A stretch of DNA of 64,000 nt from Lewinellaceae bacterium. GTDB taxonomy: Bacteria > Bacteroidota > Bacteroidia > Chitinophagales > Saprospiraceae. Position numbers and translations under genes: made by a program. The stretch spans positions 124,001 through 188,000 of the forward strand of contig JACJYR010000002.1 of the NCBI GenBank assembly GCA_020636005.1, in the 5' to 3' direction. Under the pieces are notes generated by a model that saw only the letters and a list, made by a program, of their open reading frames with translations, was not told the DNA's origin and did not search any database. Position 1 is the first letter of the stretch; each line of letters starts with the position of its first letter. This document shows, piece by piece, positions 1 through 9,049 of this stretch.

Positions 1-266
1 GTTTCCTGTTCTTGTAGATATGGTGCTCTTCCACTTTCTAAAAACATAACATGCGCAAACGGATTGAACCAATAAAAATTCTCGATGCCACCTCCAGCAC
101 AAAGAGCTTTTATTGCCTTTAGACCCACATCGAAGCGTTTCACAAGATTGTCAGAATGTAGTAATTCGAATACATTACAGAATGTCCGAACTAATCGAGC
201 ATTTTCAACCTTAAAATCATCAGGTAGGTCGTACCATACATTTGTATCACAAACTATTTCTTTCAT
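1..266 (-). CDS. PIN-like domain protein, N-terminal part only (runs off the left edge)
   Basis: A minus-strand frame opens with ATG at 266 and stays open to the window edge, giving 88 residues. It starts MKEIVCDTNVWYDL; an early acidic residue in a D-T-N-x-W setting after a short hydrophobic strand is the usual opening of PIN-domain ribonucleases. The remaining catalytic acids would lie beyond the edge, so the family call rests on one motif. It begins 45 bases after the ilvD stop on the same strand and could be cotranscribed with ilvD. No antitoxin-like gene lies between it and ilvD. A non-toxin PIN protein is equally possible. Confidence 0.5.
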   Translation of the reverse strand, partial: MKEIVCDTNVWYDLPDDFKVENARLVRTFCNVFELLHSDNLVKRFDVGLKAIKALCAGGGIENFYWFNPFAHVMFLESGRAPYLQEQE

Positions 267-311
267 TTTAAACCAGTATTTTGTTAAAAGGCTTTTTCAC
301 GTAGCATTTCA

Positions 312-1985
312 TCACATATCCGTCACACACCCGTCGCTCGCCGAACTCACCTGCTTCGCATATTTGTACAAAACCCCCTGTTTCACCTTCAACTCCGGCT
401 GCACCCACGCCTTCTTTCGCTCCGCAATTTCCGTTTCAGTCAAATGCGCCACCAGCTCGTTGTTCTCAGCGTCAATGGTGATGCGGTCGCCGTTCTGCAC
501 GAGGGCAATCAGGCCGCCATCATAGGCTTCGGGGGTCACGTGGCCGACCACGAAGCCGTGGGTGCCGCCGCTGAACCGCCCATCGGTGATGAGGGCCACG
601 CTGGTACCGAGGCCCTTGCCCATGATGGCGCTGGTGGGCACGAGCATTTCCGGCATGCCGGGCGCTCCCTTCGGCCCCTCGTAGCGGATGACGACGACGT
701 GCCCCGCCTGCACCGCTCCCCCACGAATGCCGTCAATGCAGTCGAATTCGTTGTCGAAGACGATAGCCGTGCCTTCAAATTTTTGGCCTTCCTTGCCCGT
801 GATTTTTGCGACAGCGCCGCCTTCGGCGAGGTTGCCACCGAGGATGCGCAGGTGGCCGATGGCCTGTATCGGGTTGCTAATGGGTGCTATGACCGTCTGA
901 CCTTCGGTCAATGCGGGCAGTGCAGCGAGGTTCTCGCTGATGGTTTTGCCAGTGACCGTTAGGCTGTCGCCGTACAGCAGTTTTTCCGAAAGCATGTACT
1001 TCATCACGGCGGGCACACCGCCCACGTCGTGGACGTTTTCCATGTGGTATTTGCCGCTGGGCTTGAGGTCGCCGAGCACGGGCGTTTTGCGGGAAATTTC
1101 CCGGATATCGTTCAGCGTGAACGGGATGCGGGCGGTGCGGGCGATGGCCAGCAGGTGCAGCACGGAATTGGTGCTGCCGCCGAGCACGGTCACGAGGCGT
1201 AGGGCGTTCTCGAAGCTCTCACGGGTGAGGATGTCCAGCGGTTTCAGGTCGAGTTCGAGCAAATTCCGCATGGCTGGGCCAATGGCGGCGCATTCCTTTT
1301 CCTTGGCTTCGCCAACGGCGGGGTTGCTGGCGCTGTACGGCAGCGAAAGCCCCAGTGCCTCGATGGCGCTGGACATGGTGTTGGCAGTGTACATGCCGCC
1401 GCAAGCGCCCGCCCCGGGGCAGGCGTGTCGGATGATGGCCTGCACTTCTTCGGCGGTGATTTCGCCCGTGTATTTTTTGCCATGCGCCTCGAACGGCGAC
1501 ACGATGTCGAGGGTGCGTCCCTGCCAATGCCCGGTGGCGATGGTGCCGCCATAGACCATGAGCGAGGGGCGGTTGAGGCGTATCATGGCCATGACGGAGC
1601 CGGGCATGTTCTTGTCGCAGCCGGGGATGGTCACGAGGGCGTCGTAGTAGTGCGCCCCCATCACCGCCTCGATGCTGTCGGCGATGATTTCCCGGCTGAC
1701 GAGCGAGTAGCGCATGCCCTCCGTGCCGTTGGAGATGCCGTCGCTGACTCCGATGGTGTTGAACTCCAGCCCAGTCAGCCCCTCCTGCCGCACACTCTTG
1801 CGGATGTCAGCGGCAAGGGTGCGCAGGTGGCGGTTGCAGGGGTTGCCCTCGTACCAGTTGCTGCAGATGCCGACGAACGGCTGCTGCATGTCCTGCTCGG
1901 TGAGGCCCGCGCCGTAGAGCATGGCCTGGGAGCCGGGCTGGGTGTCGGAGGTGGAGACGAGGCTGCTGTATTTTTTTAGGTTCAC
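312..1985 (-). CDS. ilvD: Dihydroxy-acid dehydratase
   Basis: Converts 2,3-dihydroxy-3-methylbutanoate (or -pentanoate) to the 2-keto acid, the common last-but-one step of valine and isoleucine synthesis and the source of the leucine precursor. The 557-residue protein is full length for the IlvD/Edd family. The three iron-sulphur cysteines are visible at about C50 (NPCNRH), C123 (PGCDKNMPG) and C195 (GACGGMYTANTM). The C-terminal half holds GGSTNSVLHL and GRFSGGTHGF, typical of the family. The ATG at 1985 lies 13 bases downstream of a palindromic element (1999-2158) that forms its leader. It reads in the same direction as the leu genes, but a terminator hairpin and a toxin-antitoxin pair separate it from leuB, so it probably has its own promoter. 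Base composition is visibly GC-richer than the neighbouring spacers. Confidence 0.97.
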   Translation of the reverse strand: MNLKKYSSLVSTSDTQPGSQAMLYGAGLTEQDMQQPFVGICSNWYEGNPCNRHLRTLAADIRKSVRQEGLTGLEFNTIGVSDGISNGTEGMRYSLVSREIIADSIEAVMGAHYYDALVTIPGCDKNMPGSVMAMIRLNRPSLMVYGGTIATGHWQGRTLDIVSPFEAHGKKYTGEITAEEVQAIIRHACPGAGACGGMYTANTMSSAIEALGLSLPYSASNPAVGEAKEKECAAIGPAMRNLLELDLKPLDILTRESFENALRLVTVLGGSTNSVLHLLAIARTARIPFTLNDIREISRKTPVLGDLKPSGKYHMENVHDVGGVPAVMKYMLSEKLLYGDSLTVTGKTISENLAALPALTEGQTVIAPISNPIQAIGHLRILGGNLAEGGAVAKITGKEGQKFEGTAIVFDNEFDCIDGIRGGAVQAGHVVVIRYEGPKGAPGMPEMLVPTSAIMGKGLGTSVALITDGRFSGGTHGFVVGHVTPEAYDGGLIALVQNGDRITIDAENNELVAHLTETEIAERKKAWVQPELKVKQGVLYKYAKQVSSASDGCVTDM

Positions 1986-1998
1986 GATTTTATGTTTT

Positions 1999-2158
1999 TG
2001 ATATAAGAAGTCAGACGTTAGAAATCAGATATTAGAATTGGATGGGCGATTTTGAGATTTTCGATGGTTGATGACAATCGCAAATCCCAACATCCACATT
2101 CAAAAATCCATCACGTAACATCTAATATCTGATATCTAACGTCTGACTTCTTATATCA
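1999..2158. repeat. Palindromic element 1 of the leu/ilv family (no ORF)
   Basis: Inverted repeat with 38-base arms at 1999-2036 and 2121-2158 (37 of 38 match), loop 84 bases. The outer ends read TGATATAAGAAG, as in the three elements further right. The inner left part (about 2041-2072) resembles the inner part of the left arm of element 2 (about 4395-4427), so this looks like a copy of element 2 that lost its internal gene. It forms the leader of ilvD. Confidence 0.85.
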
Positions 2159-2171
2159 ATTTTCAAAAACA

Positions 2172-2209
2172 AAAGCGCCTTTCCCGACTGCGAGCGAGAA
2201 AGGCGCTTT
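2172..2209. terminator. Bidirectional terminator hairpin
   Basis: Arms AAAGCGCCTTTC (2172-2183) and GAAAGGCGCTTT (2198-2209) pair perfectly, with a T-run on the outside in both directions. It would stop minus-strand transcription arriving from the leuB side before it enters ilvD, and any plus-strand transcript from the left. Confidence 0.8.
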
Positions 2210-2323
2210 GTTTTTCTGCGAAAAACTTCCTTTCTCAACCCGGTGGATTGACGACGATAATAATGTTAGCGATTATGTTGGTTAGGTTAGGCATGGTGTA
2301 AATTTGGTCTGTGAAGGCCGAAC

Positions 2324-2350
2324 TTTGACTTTCAAAATTCTGTACCTTTG
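2324..2350 (+). promoter_or_regulatory. Bacteroidota-type promoter of the toxin-antitoxin pair
   Basis: TTTG at 2324-2327 and TACCTTTG at 2343-2350 fit the TTTG / TAnnTTTG pattern of the Bacteroidota housekeeping sigma factor, although the 15-base spacing is somewhat short. The -7 box ends 14 bases before the antitoxin ATG. Confidence 0.45.
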
Positions 2351-2364
2351 AAAAAAATTAAATC

Positions 2365-2577
2365 ATGCAAATCGTATCTGTCGAACTGTTGAACGAGGAA
2401 GCGCTGAAATTACTGCAAGTTTTGGAGCAAATGAAGCTCATCCGATTGTCGCCAAAAACTGATGCCGCTGCCCCCGTTCAGCCTAAAAGAAAGTGGGCGG
2501 GGTCTATTTCAAAGGAAACTGCTGCCAAGATGCTTGAACACGTTGAACAATCAAGAAACGAATGGGAACGCATCTGA
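2365..2577 (+). CDS. Antitoxin of a VapBC-type pair
   Basis: A 70-residue protein beginning MQIVSVELLNEEALKLLQVL. The short N-terminal strand followed by a helix, a proline/alanine linker and a charged C-terminal helix (about residues 47-70) is the usual outline of small antitoxins that bind a PIN toxin. I do not recognise a specific DNA-binding fold, so the antitoxin role is inferred from size and position: it directly precedes and overlaps the PIN toxin by 16 bases. The pair reads on the plus strand, against the surrounding leu and ilv genes, and sits between leuB and ilvD, so it is probably an insertion into an ancestral leu-ilv cluster. Confidence 0.7.
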   Translation: MQIVSVELLNEEALKLLQVLEQMKLIRLSPKTDAAAPVQPKRKWAGSISKETAAKMLEHVEQSRNEWERI

Positions 2578-2948
2578 TTGACAGCAACACGGCCATTGAG
2601 TTTCTCGGTGAGGTGTTGCCTGCTTCGGGTAGCCGATGGCTTGATAATTTGGTAGCCAAAAACCTGCACCATTTATCAATTATCAACCGAATTGAACTGC
2701 TCGGATACAACGGCAAGCCATCGGAAATGCAAGCTATGGCTGATTTTGTCCAAGCCTCAAGTGTTTTGCTGCTGGCAGAAAACGTGGTCTTAAAGACCAT
2801 CGAAATCAGGAAGCAAATCAAAATCAAACTGCCCGATGCCATCATTGCAGCCACTGCACTCACCCATAACCTCACGCTTGTGAGCCGTAATACAAACGAC
2901 TTCAAGAATATTCCAGGTTTGAAAGTGATCAATCCTCATTTGGTTTGA
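2562..2948 (+). CDS. vapC: PIN-domain toxin (VapC type)
   Basis: Predicted Mg2+-dependent ribonuclease, 128 residues, normal length for VapC. The four conserved acids of the PIN fold can be placed: D7 (LIDSNTAIEFL), E45 (IINRIELLGY), D92 (KLPDAIIAATAL) and D113 (SRNTNDFKNI). It overlaps the end of the upstream antitoxin gene by 16 bases, the usual sign of coupled translation. VapC toxins cut tRNA or rRNA when the antitoxin is lost; the specific target cannot be read from sequence. Its 3' end overlaps a small convergent frame on the other strand by about 20 bases. Confidence 0.85.
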   Translation: MGTHLIDSNTAIEFLGEVLPASGSRWLDNLVAKNLHHLSIINRIELLGYNGKPSEMQAMADFVQASSVLLLAENVVLKTIEIRKQIKIKLPDAIIAATALTHNLTLVSRNTNDFKNIPGLKVINPHLV

Positions 2949-3078
2949 CTTTGTTTTCTCGGTTCTTCCTTTCTTCCCTGTCCTTCTTCTTTAGCTTCCT
3001 AATTATCATTTCATCATGGATTATCTTGTAGATGAAGGAAATTGCGACAAATGCAGCCCAATAATCTTCAAGTTTCAT
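2929..3078 (-). CDS. Possible small membrane protein (49 aa)
   Basis: From the ATG at 3078 this frame encodes a short aromatic/hydrophobic stretch (about residues 6-20, DYWAAFVAISFIYKI) followed by a strongly basic and acidic tail rich in K, R and E. That layout suits a small single-span membrane protein. A longer reading from 3228 adds residues that look like noise. It converges on and slightly overlaps the PIN toxin gene. I recognise no family; an accidental frame is quite possible. Confidence 0.25.
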   Translation of the reverse strand: MKLEDYWAAFVAISFIYKIIHDEMIIRKLKKKDREERKNRENKVKPNED

Positions 3079-3253
3079 TATACAAGAGTTTTTAATATAC
3101 CACCAACAATAAGTTCCTTCCGCATTTTGTTGGAAATCTCGAAAAGCACGAACGCAAGAAAGCAAAAGTTTAATATACCCCAAATATTCAACCCGAAGTA
3201 GATCACTTTTGACCCTAAGGTCATGCACTTCAAACTCTAATATTCTTCAAAAA

Positions 3254-4327
3254 TCACGCCACCACCCCAGCCATCTCCCCCACCTTACCACTTACCAAAT
3301 CCCCCATCTTCGCACACCCCACCGTTTGCGCAGCCTGCAAATCCGCCGTCCCGTAGCCCGCTTCCAGTACGGATTGTACTGCTTCCCGCACCGTGTTCGC
3401 CTCATCGGTGAGGCTGAGGTGGTCGAGGAGCATTGCGGCGCTGAGGATGGCGGCCAGTGGGTTAGCGATGTCCTTCCCGGCGGCCTGTGGGTAGCTGCCG
3501 TGTATCGGCTCGAAGAGCGCCACTTTCGCACCGACCGAAGCCGAGGGCAACATGCCGAGCGAACCTGCCAGCACGCTGGCCTCGTCGCTGAGGATGTCGC
3601 CGAACATGTTCTCCGTCAGCACCACGTCGAAGCTGGTGGGGAACTGGATGATTTGCATGGCGGCGTTGTCCACGTACATCCAGTCGAGCTGCACGTCGGG
3701 GTACTCGGCGGCACAGAGGTCGAAGACGATTTTCCGCCAAAAGCGGCTGGTTTCCAGCACGTTGGCCTTGTCCACGAGCGTCAGTTTGTTGCGGCGCTGG
3801 CGGGCGTACTCGAAGGCCAAGCGGGCGATGCGTTCGACCTCTATTTTAGTGTAAACGCAGTTGTCGAAGGCGCTGTCCTCGGTTTTGCCTTTTTCCCCGA
3901 AATAGATGCCGCCCGTCAGTTCCCGGAAGATGACGAAGTCCACGCCCCGCACTTTTTCCTCCCGCAGCGGCGAGAGGTGCAGCAGGTTCGGATACACCGT
4001 CACCGGGCGGATATTGGCGAAGAGGCCGAGGCTTTTGCGCAAGCGCAACAGGCCCTGCTCTGGGCGCACCTTGGCCGTCGGGTCGTTGTCGAACCGGGGG
4101 TGGCCAATGGCACCGAACAGGATGGCATCGGCGGCCAGACAGGTGTCCAGCGTTGCCTGCGGCAATGGGTCGCCGTGCTTGTCAATGGCGATGGCGCCCA
4201 TGTCGGCGAAATGGCAATCGAAGCGGTGGCCGAAGGTCGTTTCGACGGTTCGGAGCACTTTCAGCGCTTGGTCGGTGACTTCTGGGCCGATGCCGTCGCC
4301 GGGGAGGACTGCGAGTTTGAAATTCAT
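3254..4327 (-). CDS. leuB: 3-isopropylmalate dehydrogenase
   Basis: NAD-dependent oxidative decarboxylation of 3-isopropylmalate, third step of leucine synthesis. 357 residues, usual for the isocitrate/isopropylmalate dehydrogenase family. Visible marks are LPGDGIGPEV at the N-terminus, the substrate loop FRELTGGIYFG, the metal-binding stretch ENMFGDILSDEAS and the cofactor segment EPIHGSYP. The ATG at 4327 follows palindromic element 2 by 23 bases. It is the last leu gene of the cluster; downstream on the same strand lie the toxin-antitoxin insertion (antisense) and ilvD. Confidence 0.97.
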   Translation of the reverse strand: MNFKLAVLPGDGIGPEVTDQALKVLRTVETTFGHRFDCHFADMGAIAIDKHGDPLPQATLDTCLAADAILFGAIGHPRFDNDPTAKVRPEQGLLRLRKSLGLFANIRPVTVYPNLLHLSPLREEKVRGVDFVIFRELTGGIYFGEKGKTEDSAFDNCVYTKIEVERIARLAFEYARQRRNKLTLVDKANVLETSRFWRKIVFDLCAAEYPDVQLDWMYVDNAAMQIIQFPTSFDVVLTENMFGDILSDEASVLAGSLGMLPSASVGAKVALFEPIHGSYPQAAGKDIANPLAAILSAAMLLDHLSLTDEANTVREAVQSVLEAGYGTADLQAAQTVGCAKMGDLVSGKVGEMAGVVA

Positions 4328-4350
4328 TTTTTACCTTTATTGCTTGGTTT

Positions 4351-4929
4351 TTTGATATAAGAAGTAAGATGTACGAAATAAGATATTAGATTTAGATGGG
4401 CGATTTTTAGAATTTTTGACGGTTGATTTTAGGAAACAAAAAACACTACTATGGACGAGAAAACTAAACGAAAAATGACCTCGCAGGAACTGGAAGAGCG
4501 CCTTATTGAGTTTGCTTCCAGAATTATTGACCTCGTGGAAAACCTTCCAAAAGGCAGCGCTGCCGCAAAGCATCTTGGTGGCCAATTACTTCGTTCCGGC
4601 ACTTCTCCTGCCCTGAATTACGGCGAGGTTCAAGCAGCCGAGTCCCGGGACGACTGGAAACACAAAATGAAGATTTGCCTCAAAGAACTCCGGGAAACAC
4701 TCGTTTGCCTCAAGCTCATCAGAAAGCGGAAATGGTTTCCTGACACTCGTCTCGAACCACTTTTGGCCGAGAACAATGAACTGGTTTCGATTTTTGTGTC
4801 CAGTCTTAAAACCGCCACCACCAAGTAATCAAACACCATAACCTCCAAAAACATCAACCGTCAAAAATTCTAAAAATCGTACATCCAAATCTAATATCTT
4901 ATCTCGTACATCTGACTTCTTATATCAAA
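4351..4929. mobile_element. Palindromic element 2 with a four-helix-bundle gene in its loop
   Basis: Arms of 77 bases at 4351-4427 and 4853-4929 match at about 72 positions. They enclose a 425-base loop that holds exactly one gene (4451-4828). Outer ends read TTGATATAAGAAG. The right end overlaps leuD: the leuD stop codon TGA (4925-4927) is built from the first bases of the element end. A leu mRNA crossing it could fold the arms into a stem of more than 70 base pairs. The pattern resembles the intervening sequences of some bacterial 23S rRNA genes, but it sits between protein genes. Confidence 0.85.
4451..4828 (+). CDS. Four-helix-bundle protein, 23S rRNA intervening-sequence (S23/IVP) family, copy A
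   Basis: 125 residues, normal length for the family. Diagnostic stretches are FASRIIDLVENLPKGSAAAK, GGQLLRSGTSPALNYGE and KICLKELRETLVCLKLI, which form the amphipathic helices of the bundle. About 80 percent identical by eye to the copy at 7210-7608. Family members occur in the loop of 23S rRNA intervening sequences, and a distant relative (bAvd) is the accessory protein of diversity-generating retroelements; no reverse transcriptase or variable repeat is seen here. The gene sits inside the loop of a 77-base inverted repeat and reads against the leu genes, so it is not a co-directional member of the leu operon. Its molecular role is unknown. Confidence 0.85.
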   Translation: MDEKTKRKMTSQELEERLIEFASRIIDLVENLPKGSAAAKHLGGQLLRSGTSPALNYGEVQAAESRDDWKHKMKICLKELRETLVCLKLIRKRKWFPDTRLEPLLAENNELVSIFVSSLKTATTK

Positions 4930-5536
4930 TCAAAATTCCACTTTTTTCTCCTTCCCGCACCCGCTCAAACTCCTCAATCTCCCCCTTTAAGCTCAGCAGA
5001 AAATCAATATCATCATACCCATTTATCATGCAAACCTTCCTGAACGGGTCAATGTCAAATTGCTCCTCCCGCTCCGTGCCAGCGATGGCGATGGTCTGGT
5101 GCTCCAGGCTCACGATGAACTTCACCTGCGGGTCGTGCTCAATGGCGGTGAACATTTCATGCAAAAACTCGGGCGACACCTGGACGGGCAGGAGGCCATT
5201 GTTCAGGGCATTTCCCCGAAAAATATCGGCGAAGAAGCTGCTGACCACAACCTTGAAGCCGTAGTCCGTCAGTGACCAGGCGGCGTGTTCCCGGCTGCTG
5301 CCGCAACCGAAGTTCTTGCCTGCCACGAGGATTTTGCCGCTGTACGTCTGGTTGTTCAACACGAAATCGGCCTTCGGGCTGCCGTCGGCTTTATAACGCC
5401 AGTCCCGGAAGAGGTTTTTGCCAAAGCCCTCCCTCGTCGTCGCCTTCAGGAAACGGGCGGGGATGATTTGGTCGGTGTCCACGTCCTCCATGGGGAGGGG
5501 AACGGCGGTGGAGATTATGTGAGTGAATTTTTCCAT
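4925..5536 (-). CDS. leuD: 3-isopropylmalate dehydratase, small subunit
   Basis: Swivelling domain of isopropylmalate isomerase, partner of LeuC in the second step of leucine synthesis. 203 residues, close to the usual 200. It shows DTDQIIPARFLK near the N-terminus and GKNFGCGSSREHAAW, the aconitase-type small-subunit signature. The ATG is at 5536, just inside a spacer that holds palindromic element 3. The last codons run into palindromic element 2, and the TGA stop is formed at the element boundary (T followed by GATATAAG), so the present C-terminus (KSGILI) may have been set or trimmed by the insertion. Confidence 0.96.
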   Translation of the reverse strand: MEKFTHIISTAVPLPMEDVDTDQIIPARFLKATTREGFGKNLFRDWRYKADGSPKADFVLNNQTYSGKILVAGKNFGCGSSREHAAWSLTDYGFKVVVSSFFADIFRGNALNNGLLPVQVSPEFLHEMFTAIEHDPQVKFIVSLEHQTIAIAGTEREEQFDIDPFRKVCMINGYDDIDFLLSLKGEIEEFERVREGEKSGILI

Positions 5537-5544
5537 TGTCTTTT

Positions 5545-5711
5545 TTGATTTCAGATATAAGACGTACGATATCAGACTTTAGATTTTGCGAGACGGATTG
5601 GTGATTCTGAGATTTTCCGATGTTCGATATCGGGCTTCGGACTTCCGTCAACCCATCATAAATCACCCCATCCAAATCTAATATCTTATCTCGTACATCT
5701 GACTTCTTATA

Positions 5712-5717
<6 letters not shown>
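5545..5717. repeat. Palindromic element 3 of the leu/ilv family (no ORF)
   Basis: Lies between leuD and leuC. The right arm (about 5668-5717) reads, in reverse complement, TTGATATAAGAAGTCAGATG and then as in element 2; the left arm (about 5545-5592) resembles element 4 (GATTTCAGATATAAGA) and lacks 6-7 bases relative to the right arm. It thus looks like a hybrid or eroded copy. The inner left part (5601-5629) is similar to the inner part of element 1. The leuC stop codon TGA (5712-5714) is formed by the right outer end. Confidence 0.75.
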
Positions 5718-7109
<1,392 letters not shown>

Positions 7110-7130
7110 TTTGCTAACTTGACTTCGGTT

Positions 7131-7715
7131 TTTTGATTTAAGATATAAGATAGACGATATAAGATTTTAGATTTCGGGAGCCGATTTGTGATTTTTTGGG
7201 ATAGGTGATTTATGATTTTTTGGGCTGTGGTTGTTTTCCACTTGAGGTGTTTAAGCTGGTAACAAAAATGGAAATCAACTCATTGTTTTCACCCAATAAT
7301 GGCTCAAGCCGATTTTCAGGGAACCATTTCCGCAGCCTAATCAACTTCAAGCAAACCAATGTTTCTCGCAGTTCTTTGAGGCAAACCTTCATTTTATGGA
7401 CAAAATCATCTGTTGATTCTGCCGCCCTTACCTCTCCGTAATTCAGTGCTGGCGAGGTTCCAGAACGGAGCAATTGTCCGCCGAGGTGTTTGGCTGCCGC
7501 ACTTCCTTTTGGTAATGATTCCACGAGGTCAATGATTCTGGAAGCAAAGGCAATCAACCTATCCTCCAGTTCTTGCGGTGTCATTTTGTGTTTGGGTTTA
7601 TCTCCCATAGTATGTGATGTTGTGCGTGAATCATCAATTCCAAATTCCAACATTCACCAATCTGTCCCACAAAATCTAAAATCTGAAATCGTCTATCTTA
7701 TATCTGAAATCAAAA
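7131..7715. mobile_element. Palindromic element 4 with a four-helix-bundle gene in its loop
   Basis: Arms of 44 bases at 7131-7174 and 7672-7715 match at 41 positions and enclose a loop of about 500 bases with one gene (7210-7608). The arms share GATATAAGA and the AGATTTTAGATTT-type tail with elements 1-3, but are a distinct subtype (ends TTTTGATTTCAGATATAAGA). The leuA stop codon TAA (7717-7719) lies immediately outside the right arm. The element fills the whole leuA-leuC spacer. Confidence 0.85.
7210..7608 (-). CDS. Four-helix-bundle protein, 23S rRNA intervening-sequence (S23/IVP) family, copy B
   Basis: 132 residues from the ATG at 7608; a start 45 bases upstream is possible but the chosen one aligns with copy A (MGDKPKHKMT against MDEKTKRKMT). 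It carries FASRIIDLVESLPKGSAAAK and LRSGTSPALNYGEVRAAES and differs from copy A mainly at surface positions plus a C-terminal KQPQPKKS tail. It reads in the same direction as the leu genes, unlike copy A. Strong conservation of protein sequence between two copies whose arms differ suggests selection on the protein or recent spread. Function unknown; RNA binding is a guess from the family's rRNA association. Confidence 0.85.
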   Translation of the reverse strand: MGDKPKHKMTPQELEDRLIAFASRIIDLVESLPKGSAAAKHLGGQLLRSGTSPALNYGEVRAAESTDDFVHKMKVCLKELRETLVCLKLIRLRKWFPENRLEPLLGENNELISIFVTSLNTSSGKQPQPKKS

Positions 7716-7716
7716 T

Positions 7717-8880
7717 TTAAACTACCACCGCCTCCCTCACCGGACTCAAAATCTCCATCAAATCCTCGTCCCCCACTTCCTTTTTCTTATCCGCCACATT
7801 CAGGAAAACCCCATACACTTCATCCAATTCTATTTTGGTCAATTCAAAGCCCAGGTTCTTCGCACGGTAGGCGATGGCGGCTCGCCCGCTGCGGGCGGTC
7901 AGTACTATTTTGGAATGGTCAACGCCTACTTCGAGTGGGTTGATGATTTCGTAGTTCTCTCGTTTTTTAATGACGCCATCCTGGTGAATGCCGGACGAGT
8001 GGGCGAAAGCGTTCGCCCCGACAATGGCCTTGTTGGGCTGCACGGGTACGCCCATGCGGTCGGAGACGAGGTGGCTGATGGGGTTCAATTTTTTGGTGTT
8101 GATTCCAGTTTCAAAACCCAGTTCAGCGTGTTGGCGGATGACCATCACTACTTCCTCCAGCGAGGTATTCCCCGCCCGTTCGCCAATGCCGTTGATGGTG
8201 CATTCTATTTGCCGGGCGCCGTTGGTGATGCCAGCGATGGAATTTGCGGTAGCAAGGCCCAAATCATTGTGGCAATGCGTGCTGAGGATGGCCTTTTCGA
8301 TGCCCCGCACATTTTCATACAGGTATTTGATCTTGTCGCCATACTGGTTTGGGAGGCAGTAACCGGTGGTATCCGGCACATTCAGCACGGTAGCGCCAGC
8401 TTTAATGACCGCTTCGAAGACCCTGGCCAGGAATTCGTTGTCGGCACGGCCAGCGTCCTCGGCGTAGAATTCAATATCTTCCACAAAAGTCTTGGCGTAT
8501 TTCACGGCTTCCACGGCACGGAAGAGAATATCCTCCGGCGTGGTGCGCAGCTTGTATTTGATGTGCATTTCAGAGACGCCGATACCCGTGTGGATGCGGG
8601 GGCGGACTGCGCCTTTCAGCGCCTCCGCTGCCACTTTGATGTCGTTTTGCACCGCCCGGCTCAGTCCACAGACGATGGGGAGGCGGAGCGTATCGCTCAC
8701 CAGTTTTACCGCTTCAAAATCGCCGGGGCTGGAGACCGGGAAGCCTGCTTCGATGACATCCACGCCCAGCTCCTCCAGCGCTTTGGCCACCTCTATTTTT
8801 TGTTTAGTGTTCAACTTGCAGCCGGGCACCTGTTCGCCGTCCCGGAGGGTGGTGTCAAAAATCTGGATTCGGGAAGTCAT
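7717..8880 (-). CDS. leuA: 2-isopropylmalate synthase, short form
   Basis: Condenses acetyl-CoA with 2-ketoisovalerate, the committed step of leucine synthesis. The N-terminal TIM barrel is complete, with IFDTTLRDGEQVPG and the metal-binding HCHNDLGLA. At 387 residues it is about 130 shorter than enterobacterial LeuA and has only the start of the C-terminal part, so the leucine-binding regulatory domain is absent. Homocitrate synthase and citramalate synthase share this core; adjacency to leuC, leuD and leuB makes LeuA the best call. It is the first gene of the minus-strand cluster and ends two bases before palindromic element 4. No leucine-rich leader peptide or T-box is apparent upstream. 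Confidence 0.92.
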   Translation of the reverse strand: MTSRIQIFDTTLRDGEQVPGCKLNTKQKIEVAKALEELGVDVIEAGFPVSSPGDFEAVKLVSDTLRLPIVCGLSRAVQNDIKVAAEALKGAVRPRIHTGIGVSEMHIKYKLRTTPEDILFRAVEAVKYAKTFVEDIEFYAEDAGRADNEFLARVFEAVIKAGATVLNVPDTTGYCLPNQYGDKIKYLYENVRGIEKAILSTHCHNDLGLATANSIAGITNGARQIECTINGIGERAGNTSLEEVVMVIRQHAELGFETGINTKKLNPISHLVSDRMGVPVQPNKAIVGANAFAHSSGIHQDGVIKKRENYEIINPLEVGVDHSKIVLTARSGRAAIAYRAKNLGFELTKIELDEVYGVFLNVADKKKEVGDEDLMEILSPVREAVVV

Positions 8881-8927
8881 AGTTGAGATGTTTGGATAAA
8901 TGGTTAATGAAATTCATATTTACGCTG

Positions 8928-8935
8928 CAAACATA
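8928..8935 (-). promoter_or_regulatory. Promoter -7 box for the leu cluster
   Basis: Reads TATGTTTG on the minus strand, matching TAnnTTTG, 47 bases before the leuA ATG. A well-spaced -33 TTTG is not clear (the nearest is about 26 bases upstream). The 170-base gap to the divergent gene at 9050 must hold both promoters. Confidence 0.35.
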
Positions 8936-9049
8936 AAGCCCGGCCAGCCCTTTCCCGAAATCAAATAATTCCGTTTCTCCAAAATCCAAAGCGGCAAACA
9001 TTTCCCTAAACCGCCTGTTTATCAGCCCTTTACAAGCCGACTTACTACG

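Noticed and set aside
3209..4360. 383-residue plus-strand frame
   Set aside because: It lies exactly antisense to leuB, a high-GC gene, and its translation is H/G/V/E-rich without domain logic. Same for the long frame antisense to leuC (5808-7106) and leuA (7915-8886).
8881..9049. Leucine attenuator or T-box before leuA
   Set aside because: No leader ORF with leucine codons and no terminator/antiterminator pair was seen in the 169-base gap.
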